This document shows, piece after piece, positions 5,939 through 12,893 of a stretch of DNA of 37,811 nucleotides (its first letter is position 1; each line of letters starts with the position of its first letter). A program made the position numbers and the translations under genes. The notes under the pieces are model-generated. The model did no database searches. It had not been told where the DNA came from and saw nothing but the letters and a program-made list of their open reading frames with translations. Source of the stretch: a virus; the IMG/VR virus record IMGVR_UViG_3300042524_000182, positions 1 through 37,811 of that record; one strand, given 5' to 3'.

Positions 5939-6043
5939 GATTCACCGTGATTCACCGTGAATCCATGACGCTGATTCACAGTGCTTTACGGTGATTCACT
6001 GTTTCATGGCGGGATCGTGCGAATCCAAAAAAGCGGTCAACTC
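5939..6043 (+). repeat. Arm-type repeats GATTCACNGT and GGTCAACTC, right of attP
   Basis: GATTCACCGT is at 5939-5948 and 5949-5958, GATTCACAGT at 5973-5982 and GATTCACTGT at 5993-6002. A copy of AAGCGGTCAACTC follows at 6031-6043. The spacing and the position beside the tRNA-like core suggest integrase arm-binding sites. Confidence 0.55.
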
Positions 6044-6234
6044 CCGCTCAACTTTTCCTCTTGGTGGTTTCGGAAAATCGGGTAGCGGTGGCGGCGTCAG
6101 GAGCAACCGATTGGAAACCGGCCTGGCATTTCATCGAAATGCAAAACCACCAAATATCCTCCTATTCTCTCCATCCGCCCGTTGTCATTTCCGGGGTTTC
6201 CACGGGTGGGGAGAGTCGGGGGATTTTTGATTCT

Positions 6235-8427
6235 ATGAACTACGATAAATTCATCCTCGCAAAAAACCGATCACACGTTGCCGCCGGATTCGACCCCCGC
6301 CCCATAACCGCCCCGCTTTTCGACTGGCAAGCTCACGTTGTCCAGTGGGCATGCCGCACGGGGAAAGCAGCTCTATTTGAGGACTGCGGACTAGGCAAGA
6401 CTCTCCAGCAGCTTGAATGGGCGCACCAGGTCGTGATGGAAACCGGAGAATCGGTTATTATCCTGACCCCGCTAGCCGTTGCCCATCAAACCGAAAATGA
6501 GGCGCGGAAATTCGGCATTGCGGCAAAAGTGGTTGCATCGCAAGCCGAATGCCAAGAAACGGGAATCTACATCACAAACTACGAAAAAATTGACCATTTC
6601 GATTGCTCGCAATTCGTCGGGGTAGTTCTCGACGAATCTTCCATTTTGAAAAATTTCACCGGAAAGCTTCGCCGGAAACTCACTGATTCATTCGCGCAGA
6701 CTCCCTATCGGCTTTGCTGCACTGCCACCCCATCACCCAACGACTACACGGAGTTCGGGCAGCATGCTGATTTTCTCGGGGTATGCACTCCCGCGCAGAT
6801 GCTCGCCACGTTCTTTATTAACGACACTTTCAACACTGGCGACTGGCGTTTGAAAAAACACGCTGAATCGCATTTCTGGGCATGGGTCGCATCATGGGCG
6901 GCATGCGTTTCTAAGCCTTCTGACATCGGCTATGATGATGCGGGATACATACTGCCGGAACTATCGCTCCACAGCATCACAGTTGATGTGGACGAGGTGA
7001 CAGGCGCGGGCGACGAAGAGCTTTTCCGCCATGCCACGATGAGCGCAACCACGATGCATAAGGAAATGCGGATGACCTCGCCAGCACGGGTAGCTAAGGT
7101 CGCGGAACTGGTTAACGGATCGGACGAGCAGTGGATTGTATGGTGCAATACTAACGATGAATCTAGCCAGCTCAAGGCGGCGATTCCCGACGCTGTGGAG
7201 GTTCGTGGTAGTGACACGGGCAAGAAAAAGGAGGATTCCGCGGATGGTTTCGTTGACGGCTCGATTCGCGTTCTTATCAGTAAGGCCGGGATTTTTGGCT
7301 ACGGCTTGAATTTTCAGAACTGCCGAAACGTCGCTTTCGTCGGTCTGTCTTATTCTTTCGAGGACTTTTACCAGTCGCTCCGCAGGTCATACCGATTCGG
7401 CCAAACCCGCGAGGTCAACGCCTACATCGTCCAGGCGTCCACCGAGGGCGCAATCGTCCGATCCATCAACCGCAAGATTGCTCAGCATAAAGAGATGCAA
7501 GATCGCATGAAACTGGCAGCAGCCGCATTTGTCGAAAACGAAAACAAACAACACCGCATGAAAACAGATATCAACACAGCCACCGGCGACGGATGGGAAA
7601 TCCACCACGGAGATTGCGTCAGGGTCGCAAAACAGATCGAGGACGAATCAATTGACTTCTCGATTTTCTCCCCGCCATTTGCGGACTTATTCACTTATTC
7701 CGACGACTTACAGGACATGGGCAACTGCTCGGACATGGAAGAGTTCAAAGCGCATTTTGAAATCCTCATTGAAGAAATGGCGCGTATTATGAAACCTGGT
7801 CGAGAGGTTGCCGTGCATTGCGTGGATTTGCTAAGCACAAAGTGGAAGCACGGGAAAATCGAGTTCCAAGATTTCAGCGGGGAGATAATCCGTATGTTTT
7901 GGAAGCACGGATTCCTGTTTCATTCGCGGATTTGTATCTGGAAATCACCAGTGACGGAAATGCAGCGGACGAAGGCGCACGGGTTGCTCTACAAGACGCT
8001 CAAGGCTGACTCATGCGACTCCCGCGTCGGTTGCGCGGATTACCTGATCGTTTTCCGTAAACCCGGCGAGAATCCAAACCCGGTTACTAAAGACCCTGAC
8101 AAATACCCGGTGGACTGGTGGCAAGAGGTCGCATCCCCTGTATGGATGACGGTGGACCAGGGTAACGTCCTGAATAAAAATGGAGCGCGTGACCATGCCG
8201 ACGAGCGCCACATTTGCCCTCTCCAGTTGGACGTGATCGAGCGGGCGGTTGAATTGTGGACGAACGAAGGGGAGTTGGTTTACTCGCCGTTCACGGGCAT
8301 TGGCAGCGAAGGAGTGACTGCGCTGGAACTGAACCGGCGATTTGTCGGGAGCGAGTTGAAAGAGTCGTATTTCAACCAGTCCGTGCAGAATCTCAAAAAC
8401 GCGAAAAGTCAGCTCTGCCTGTTTTGA
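6235..8427 (+). CDS. SNF2-type helicase fused to N4/N6 DNA methyltransferase
   Basis: A 730-residue fusion. Residues 25-410 are a superfamily 2 helicase: motif I GLGKT (52-56), motif II DESS (133-136), motif III CTATPSPND (162-170) and a C-terminal lobe with YQSLRRSYRFGQ (motif VI). Residues about 442-730 are an amino-methyltransferase: SPPF (479-482, catalytic motif IV) precedes the AdoMet-binding FTGIGS (686-691), the circularly permuted beta-type order. The start at 6235 (MNYDKFILAKNRSH) is preferred because the upstream extension is Ser/Pro-rich non-domain sequence. Probable roles are DNA modification against host restriction or remodelling of replicating DNA. The Walker A is degenerate in its first half (EDCGLGKT), as in SNF2-like phage helicases. 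Confidence 0.85.
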   Translation: MNYDKFILAKNRSHVAAGFDPRPITAPLFDWQAHVVQWACRTGKAALFEDCGLGKTLQQLEWAHQVVMETGESVIILTPLAVAHQTENEARKFGIAAKVVASQAECQETGIYITNYEKIDHFDCSQFVGVVLDESSILKNFTGKLRRKLTDSFAQTPYRLCCTATPSPNDYTEFGQHADFLGVCTPAQMLATFFINDTFNTGDWRLKKHAESHFWAWVASWAACVSKPSDIGYDDAGYILPELSLHSITVDVDEVTGAGDEELFRHATMSATTMHKEMRMTSPARVAKVAELVNGSDEQWIVWCNTNDESSQLKAAIPDAVEVRGSDTGKKKEDSADGFVDGSIRVLISKAGIFGYGLNFQNCRNVAFVGLSYSFEDFYQSLRRSYRFGQTREVNAYIVQASTEGAIVRSINRKIAQHKEMQDRMKLAAAAFVENENKQHRMKTDINTATGDGWEIHHGDCVRVAKQIEDESIDFSIFSPPFADLFTYSDDLQDMGNCSDMEEFKAHFEILIEEMARIMKPGREVAVHCVDLLSTKWKHGKIEFQDFSGEIIRMFWKHGFLFHSRICIWKSPVTEMQRTKAHGLLYKTLKADSCDSRVGCADYLIVFRKPGENPNPVTKDPDKYPVDWWQEVASPVWMTVDQGNVLNKNGARDHADERHICPLQLDVIERAVELWTNEGELVYSPFTGIGSEGVTALELNRRFVGSELKESYFNQSVQNLKNAKSQLCLF

Positions 8428-8429
8428 CC

Positions 8430-9149
8430 ATGAAGCTCCCCGCCTTCCAATTCTACCCCGGCGACTGGCGCAAAGATCCAGGCGTTCAAGCTCTCGATTT
8501 CCACGACCGGGGAGTCTGGTTTGAAGTCCTATGCCTGATGCATGAGTCGGAAGAGCGGGGAAAACTCACCCTCAACGGAGCACCGATGCCGGAAGACGCG
8601 CTCGCCCGGTTGCTCGGTTTGGATAAGCAAATCCTAACCACCACGTTAACCACCCTCTTAACCTACGGGGTGGCGTCAAGGTGCGATGAGTCAGGCGCGA
8701 TTATCTGCCGCAGGATGATTCGGGACGAAAATCTCCGAAAAATCCGTGCAAATGCCGGAAAAATGGGCGGAAACCCTGTTTTGCTTAAGCAAAATCCAAC
8801 CACCCACCTTAAGCAAATTCCAACCCCTTCATCTTCATCTTCATCTTCAGCTTCGACTGCTATTTCTACTATCGTAGAAATAGAAGACACCCCCTCTGTG
8901 AAAATCAACAAAGCGAGGGGGACCATCGAAGATCTGAAATCCTTTGCGCTCGAAATCGGACTGGCTGAATCCGACGGCGAGAACTGCTTCTGCAAATGGG
9001 AGTCCACCGGATGGAAGGGTATCAAGGATTGGCGGATGAAGATCAGGACATGGAAGCACGAGGGGTTTCATGCCAGCCAGAAGAACGGATCCAACAAAAC
9101 CCACCGCAAAAACGAATATCCGCAAGAAACCCTCGAACTCCCAGATTGA
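8430..9149 (+). CDS. Replication initiator (lambda O-like / DUF1376-type)
   Basis: A 239-residue protein. Residues 4-100 (FQFYPGDWRKDPGVQALDFH, RGVWFEVLCLMHES) match the DUF1376-type winged-helix domain found at the N-terminus of phage replication proteins. A Ser-rich linker at about 130-145 is followed by a C-terminal domain that probably binds the helicase loader encoded next. The linker-coding DNA carries iterons, a palindrome and a hairpin, as lambda's origin lies inside gene O. The start at 8430, two bases after the upstream stop, begins at the conserved domain. Confidence 0.8.
   Translation: MKLPAFQFYPGDWRKDPGVQALDFHDRGVWFEVLCLMHESEERGKLTLNGAPMPEDALARLLGLDKQILTTTLTTLLTYGVASRCDESGAIICRRMIRDENLRKIRANAGKMGGNPVLLKQNPTTHLKQIPTPSSSSSSSASTAISTIVEIEDTPSVKINKARGTIEDLKSFALEIGLAESDGENCFCKWESTGWKGIKDWRMKIRTWKHEGFHASQKNGSNKTHRKNEYPQETLELPD
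8635..8883. other. Candidate replication origin inside the initiator gene
   Basis: Three TAACC units recur at 12-bp spacing (8635, 8647, 8659). CTTAAGCAAAATCCAACC at 8784-8801 recurs with one change at 8808-8825. TTTTGCTTAAGCAAAA (8779-8794) is a perfect 16-bp palindrome. A TCTTCA repeat follows (about 8828-8852), then a perfect 10-bp stem CTATTTCTAC / GTAGAAATAG with loop TATC (8860-8883). Position and structure resemble lambda ori. Confidence 0.5.
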
Positions 9150-9153
9150 AACC

Positions 9154-9822
9154 ATGAACCTAGAAACATTTTTTTCTGATATCGACGCACTCATCGACGC
9201 TGCGCCTGACGACGTGGAGGCCACACAAGAGCAAATTGACGCCATCCGACTGGAACAGGACCAGAAACGGCTTCGGATTGCTCACAGACGCGCCCTAGGC
9301 CCAAGGACGGGCTGGCCCGAGAAATACCTTGATGCCGTTCGGGTCAACCCAACCGGCGATGAATGGATCAATGCTTTTGGGCTAGCCATGGACCGAATCA
9401 GGAAAAAGGGGATCGTGGTGCTCTACGGCAAACGAGGATCGGGCAAGACCCGGATGGCGGCGGAAATCGCGGTCGCCGTTGGGGATTCCCGCTACCGAAC
9501 CGCGATGAGGTTTTTCCTGGAGGTTCGAGCGACATTCCGAAAAGGGTCTGAGCGGTCGGAAATGGAGGTTATCGACGAATTGTCACACGCCCCGGTGCTG
9601 ATCCTTGACGAGATCCAGGAGCGCGGAGAAACGGCTTTTGAGGATCGGCTGCTGACTCATGTGATCGACGCCCGATACGCCGCGATGCGACCAACGATCC
9701 TGATTGCCAATCTCGACAAATCCCAACTGGCTGAGTCCCTCGGGAAATCCATCGTGGATCGCGCCCGCGAAAACGGGAAATCCATTGAGTTTAACTGGCC
9801 ATCCTACCGCGTCCAGCCATGA
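9154..9822 (+). CDS. DnaC/IstB-like AAA+ helicase loader
   Basis: A 222-residue ATPase with Walker A GKRGSGKT at 92-99, Walker B VLILDE at 148-153, sensor 1 (TILIAN) near 186 and an arginine-finger region (IVDRARENGKSIEF). It probably loads the host replicative helicase at the phage origin together with the O-like protein just upstream. The start MNLETFFSD follows the initiator stop by four bases, with leader GAAACC. The N-terminal 40 residues are acidic and probably contact the partner. Confidence 0.85.
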   Translation: MNLETFFSDIDALIDAAPDDVEATQEQIDAIRLEQDQKRLRIAHRRALGPRTGWPEKYLDAVRVNPTGDEWINAFGLAMDRIRKKGIVVLYGKRGSGKTRMAAEIAVAVGDSRYRTAMRFFLEVRATFRKGSERSEMEVIDELSHAPVLILDEIQERGETAFEDRLLTHVIDARYAAMRPTILIANLDKSQLAESLGKSIVDRARENGKSIEFNWPSYRVQP

Positions 9823-10052
9823 GCCGCCGAATCAACCGCCCGCCAATCCGCGACACGAAGCCCAAAGGTCGGCAAATCGACATCGGCCTTGCTGTGGCCG
9901 GCGCGACTCTTCCGCCGGGTCAATGCCGGGACCTGTCGGAGATCGCGGCTTATTGCGGATGCTCGCGGCAACTCATCCACACGATACAAAATCGAGCGGT
10001 TGCGAAAATCCGCGATGCACTAACACCAATTTCCAACCAAAAAACAAAATGA
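9819..10052 (+). CDS. Sigma-70 region-4-like HTH regulator
   Basis: A 77-residue protein. Residues 37-67 (CRDLSEIAAYCGCSRQLIHT, IQNRAVAKIRDAL) closely follow the sigma-70 region 4.2 pattern (EIA..LGVSRERIRQIE.RAL.KLR), the part that binds the -35 box. The N-terminus is basic and there is no region 2, so it cannot be a complete sigma factor. It may act on phage promoters, possibly the TTTGAC late boxes described here. Overlaps the upstream stop (ATGA) and the next start. Confidence 0.7.
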   Translation: MSRRINRPPIRDTKPKGRQIDIGLAVAGATLPPGQCRDLSEIAAYCGCSRQLIHTIQNRAVAKIRDALTPISNQKTK

Positions 10053-10411
10053 ACGAACTGATCGAAAAAGTGAAAATGTGGGGGATCTCCAAGGGGATCA
10101 CCGGGCCGAACGGCAAGGGGACGCTGCTGGCGCAGTTGAGCAAAACGCAGGAGGAGCTAACTGAGACGCGGGATGCTGCGGTCGTCATATCGTCATTTGG
10201 TGAATATGCCGACGATGACAATTTCTCCCTCTTGGTGGACTCAGCGAGGCTCGATCTGATCGACGGCTTGGGCGACACTTGCGTCACCTTGATCCTCGCT
10301 GCCGAAATGGCCGGGCTTGATTTCCAAGACTGCCTCCAAGCGGCTTACGATGAGATTTCCGGCAGGACCGGGAAAATGATCGGTGGACAATTTATTAAGG
10401 ACAAACCATGA
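10049..10411 (+). CDS. MazG-like nucleotide pyrophosphohydrolase
   Basis: A 120-residue protein. The string LLAQLSKTQEELTETRDA, then DLIDGLGDTCVTLILAAEM, shows the EExxE..(E/D)xxD pattern of the all-alpha NTP pyrophosphohydrolases (MazG/dUTPase-like), and KMIGGQFIKD near the end is typical of phage members. It probably hydrolyses non-standard or alarmone nucleotides in the infected cell. ATGA-coupled on both sides. Confidence 0.75.
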   Translation: MNELIEKVKMWGISKGITGPNGKGTLLAQLSKTQEELTETRDAAVVISSFGEYADDDNFSLLVDSARLDLIDGLGDTCVTLILAAEMAGLDFQDCLQAAYDEISGRTGKMIGGQFIKDKP

Positions 10412-10707
10412 AAACACCACTACAAGCAATCGCCGCAACCTCGCGGATATTGGATTATCTGCGCGAATTCGGGCTACCAGACAACCAGCGGGCAGACATC
10501 GCCGAAATCATCGCCCGCGAGATGGGCGGATGGATGCCGATTAAGGAGGCCCCGAAGGATCGGGATATTATCGTCTATTGCCCGCCCGCTCACGGACTCG
10601 ACCACATGGCCAGCGTCTGCGCATGGCACGAGGACGCGGGCTTTTCCGTCTGCGAACTACGCCACCCAACCCACTTTCATGAACTCCCATCACCACCAAC
10701 CAAATAA
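10408..10707 (+). CDS. DUF551-type phage protein
   Basis: A 99-residue protein. Residues 41-95 (GWMPIKEAPKDRDIIVYCPP and W(H)xDAGF) fit the DUF551 family common in phages, whose function is unknown. The N-terminal 40 residues are a separate helical segment (SRILDYLREFGLP). Leader GGACAAACC, ATGA overlap with the upstream gene. Confidence 0.6.
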   Translation: MKTPLQAIAATSRILDYLREFGLPDNQRADIAEIIAREMGGWMPIKEAPKDRDIIVYCPPAHGLDHMASVCAWHEDAGFSVCELRHPTHFHELPSPPTK

Positions 10708-10708
10708 C

Positions 10709-10918
10709 ATGAAACCTTACCACTACGTTTTCCGCGTCGGGGGCAGTAATCCCTGGATTAAGCACGAGACACTCCAAGCGGCCACCGCCGAATCAGAGCG
10801 ACTAGCCGCGCAACATCCCGGCGATTCGTTTGAAATCCTCCTGTGCATGGGCGTAACACGCACCACCACACCGCAGACATTCTGGATGGACGGCGTGACG
10901 TTTGAAGAAATAATCTAA
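10709..10918 (+). CDS. Hypothetical protein, 69 aa
   Basis: Starts MKPYHYVFRVGGSNPW after CCAACCAAATAAC, a leader typical for this phage. It is compact with mixed beta/alpha prediction; the middle (TLQAATAESERLAAQHPGD) resembles small phage proteins that modify surface interactions, but no family is certain. The ATG at 10679 was rejected because it would overlap the upstream gene and add only a His/Pro-rich stretch. Confidence 0.55.
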   Translation: MKPYHYVFRVGGSNPWIKHETLQAATAESERLAAQHPGDSFEILLCMGVTRTTTPQTFWMDGVTFEEII

Positions 10919-10931
10919 CCAAATAAACCAA

Positions 10932-11285
10932 ATGCAACGACTCAAAATTGACTTCTTGAAATTCACAGGCGCAAAACGATTCATGGCCAAGGACGGCACG
11001 GAGTTTGTCGCGATCCCTCTCGCGGCGAACAACATCTTCATCGGCACGAAGACGCTATCGGGGGATGTAACGCTGATGGACAACAGGGACGGGCCAGATC
11101 AGTATGACAATGACGGCTTCGCATCTGTCGATGTCGGAAAGGCACGGCGCGAGGCTGGCGAGCGCGGGCCGATCATCGGGAATTGGAAGCACATTGGGGA
11201 GCGACGGTCACCGAACCAAAATACCGCGCCACCACCGACGACTGATCATGTGGGGAATGACGATGTGGATGATATCCCGTTTTGA
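10932..11285 (+). CDS. Probable SSB-like single-stranded DNA-binding protein
   Basis: A 117-residue protein. The C-terminus ends DDVDDIPF, the acidic tip through which bacterial SSBs recruit partners, preceded by a Pro/Asn-rich flexible linker. The N-terminal 70 residues are predicted beta-rich (LKIDFLKFTGAKRFM, GTEFVAIPLAANNIFIG) but lack clear sequence similarity to standard OB-fold SSBs. Position in the replication cluster fits. Leader CTAACCAAATAAACCAA. Confidence 0.6.
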   Translation: MQRLKIDFLKFTGAKRFMAKDGTEFVAIPLAANNIFIGTKTLSGDVTLMDNRDGPDQYDNDGFASVDVGKARREAGERGPIIGNWKHIGERRSPNQNTAPPPTTDHVGNDDVDDIPF

Positions 11286-11305
11286 GGTATGGACGAGGCG
11301 ATGAG

Positions 11306-11334
11306 TTGACGTTTCACAATTTACAACTTGCCAT
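11306..11334 (+). promoter_or_regulatory. Possible promoter before the 11364 gene
   Basis: TTGACG (11306-11311) is followed after 17 bp by TGCCAT. The -10 is poor; TTTATC slightly downstream is an alternative. It would give a leader of over 20 nt, unlike the leaderless set. Confidence 0.3.
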
Positions 11335-11363
11335 TTATCAGTGATTTCCCCTCTTTTAGTGTT

Positions 11364-11549
11364 ATGGCAAAAAAGAGGGGGAGTTACTCACGAAGGGCAA
11401 CGGAACCGCATGCAAGGCTTGATGAAGAGCGTTCATGCTTTTGGGAGATGCATGAGAAATCAACTGCGAGAAAAGTTAAAATCGCATGCGATGAGTTTTT
11501 GAGGGATCGAGAAAACAAGGAACCAGAAAACACCGAAAATGACAAATGA
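11364..11549 (+). CDS. Small basic protein, 61 aa
   Basis: Starts MAKKRGSYSRRATEPHARLD and ends in an Asn/Glu-rich tail. Strongly charged and helical. I do not recognise it. Its position 5' of the packaging genes and its basic N-terminus suggest nucleic-acid binding. It overlaps the next gene by 11 bases. Confidence 0.5.
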   Translation: MAKKRGSYSRRATEPHARLDEERSCFWEMHEKSTARKVKIACDEFLRDRENKEPENTENDK

Positions 11550-12207
11550 CCTAGACACCAGCATCAGGCCGGGGAAATGGATAAAGCGCGGACCTCAGCC
11601 AGAGGTTCCAGCCACTCCACCACTCCCAAGCATCGCCATTGCGAAACTCCTGGCTGAGATCAGGGAATGCACAAACCCAAAAGAGAGGGAGATTCTGGAG
11701 GCGAAATTCAACACTGAGTGTGCGACCTATGACGCATTACACCCAGACTCCTTGCCGATTGATGCGAAGAAACTTTGTGAGGACTTCACGGCATCTCTGA
11801 GGCCGATCATCGGCGCAGACTTCGGGTTATCCATTTCAGAGAACGCAACCCAGCATGAATGGGTGGCGATGCATCACCAGCTTTTGCAATGCAAGCGGCA
11901 TGCTGCTCAATGGTTGAGTAAGTCCCGCAAATTTGCATCTGACAAATGGGGGGTTGATTTCGTCGCTGAGTCCGAGGCGCAGCTTGAGCTTGAGCTTGGC
12001 ATTGAGCGCAAGCCAACGGTGATCGAGGATGATGTTGGGGTCATGGTGCTGGCTAAGGCGCATCGAATCGCCTCGATGGTCGCTGGCATCTCCAAAGGAC
12101 TAGGAGGTAGCGCGGTCACCATACCATCTAGGGTCATGGGCGATATCAGGGTGGCAATGCGCCCAGTGGGGGAGTTTCTCGCGATGTTGGAAGAGGTGAG
12201 TGAGTGA
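11539..12207 (+). CDS. Hypothetical protein, 222 aa
   Basis: Starts MTNDLDTSIRPGKWIKRGPQ. Predicted mostly helical, with a Pro-rich opening and a C-terminal helix-rich region. The sequence shows no catalytic motif I can name. Being the last gene before the packaging region, it may be a late-early regulator or packaging accessory. Confidence 0.5.
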   Translation: MTNDLDTSIRPGKWIKRGPQPEVPATPPLPSIAIAKLLAEIRECTNPKEREILEAKFNTECATYDALHPDSLPIDAKKLCEDFTASLRPIIGADFGLSISENATQHEWVAMHHQLLQCKRHAAQWLSKSRKFASDKWGVDFVAESEAQLELELGIERKPTVIEDDVGVMVLAKAHRIASMVAGISKGLGGSAVTIPSRVMGDIRVAMRPVGEFLAMLEEVSE

Positions 12208-12353
12208 GAAAGCCTAACAGTCTCACAAACGCCTCAAAATCAACCCCCTAGTGGGAACCCTACGGATCAGGCGTGAAAAGGGCGCGGACGCGTCGCGCGG
12301 GATAGATCTACCATTCCCAGCCCGTAACACCGTAACGATCAACAACTTAAAAA
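12208..12353 (+). other. Non-coding gap before terminase; candidate cos site
   Basis: A 146-bp gap directly upstream of the small terminase, where lambda-like phages place cos. It contains the GC-rich block GGGCGCGGACGCGTCGCGCG with an exact palindrome GACGCGTC at 12287-12294, followed by an A/T-rich stretch and the leader AACAACTTAAAAA. No read-end evidence is available, so cos is only a suggestion. Confidence 0.35.
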
Positions 12354-12893
12354 ATGGCAGCGAAAAAACAGAAAACCGTCCGGGTCATCGCGGCTGAATT
12401 AGGCATGTCGCTGGGGCAAATCAACGAGGCGAAAAAGGCAGGAATCGACGCCCACGACGTTAAGGCGCTCCGCAAATTCAAGGCCGGCATTCCACCCCGC
12501 GTCGATTCCCGGTCGGAGTATTCCTCGCCATCGAAACCGGGGCCATCCTCCGAGATGACGCTGGATGAAATCGAGCGGGCGCTGATGGCAAAGGGAATCT
12601 CGGTCGCGGAAGCCACCACGCTCAAGCGACAGCTAGAAGGTCTGAAACTTGCCGCCGCCGTGCGCAAGGAAATGAATCAATTACTATCCCGCGATGAGGT
12701 TGGGCAACGAGACATCCGAATCGGTGCCGCCGTCTCCGCAGCCCTCCGCGTGATGGAGTCCGAAATTCCCCAGCTTTGCCTTGGTCTGCCGCTTGAGCGA
12801 AGCCGGCCACTCGTCAAAGAGCGGATCCGTGCAATTCAGGGACAACTAGCAGACGGCCTTTCTCAATTCTGGGCAGAGCATCCCGAGCAATGA
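12354..12893 (+). CDS. terS: Terminase small subunit (Nu1-like)
   Basis: A 179-residue protein. An N-terminal HTH (residues 9-30, VRVIAAELGMSLGQINEAKK) precedes a linker and a helical oligomerisation part (about 65-130). It recognises the packaging site and recruits the large subunit, whose gene overlaps its stop (ATGA). Order, length and the HTH support Nu1-type assignment; sequence identity is low. Confidence 0.75.
   Translation: MAAKKQKTVRVIAAELGMSLGQINEAKKAGIDAHDVKALRKFKAGIPPRVDSRSEYSSPSKPGPSSEMTLDEIERALMAKGISVAEATTLKRQLEGLKLAAAVRKEMNQLLSRDEVGQRDIRIGAAVSAALRVMESEIPQLCLGLPLERSRPLVKERIRAIQGQLADGLSQFWAEHPEQ

Larger units (their letters stand above)
5749..6234. other. Gene-free region containing attP and integrase sites
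   Basis: No convincing gene lies in this stretch. It holds the tRNA-Ser-like core and two families of short direct repeats, described separately, and must also hold the promoter for the rightward gene at 6235, which I cannot place with confidence. Confidence 0.6.

Noticed and set aside
5891-6000. Complete tRNA gene
   Set aside because: Only the T-arm and acceptor 3' strand are present; no D-arm or anticodon arm upstream on the minus strand.
5939-6002. CRISPR-like array from GATTCACNGT repeats
   Set aside because: Units are 10 bp with 0-14 bp gaps and no spacers; they fit integrase arm sites.
5991-6230. 79-codon plus-strand frame in the attP region
   Set aside because: Ser/Gly/Arg-rich with no domain, overlaps integrase arm repeats and the start region of the helicase gene.
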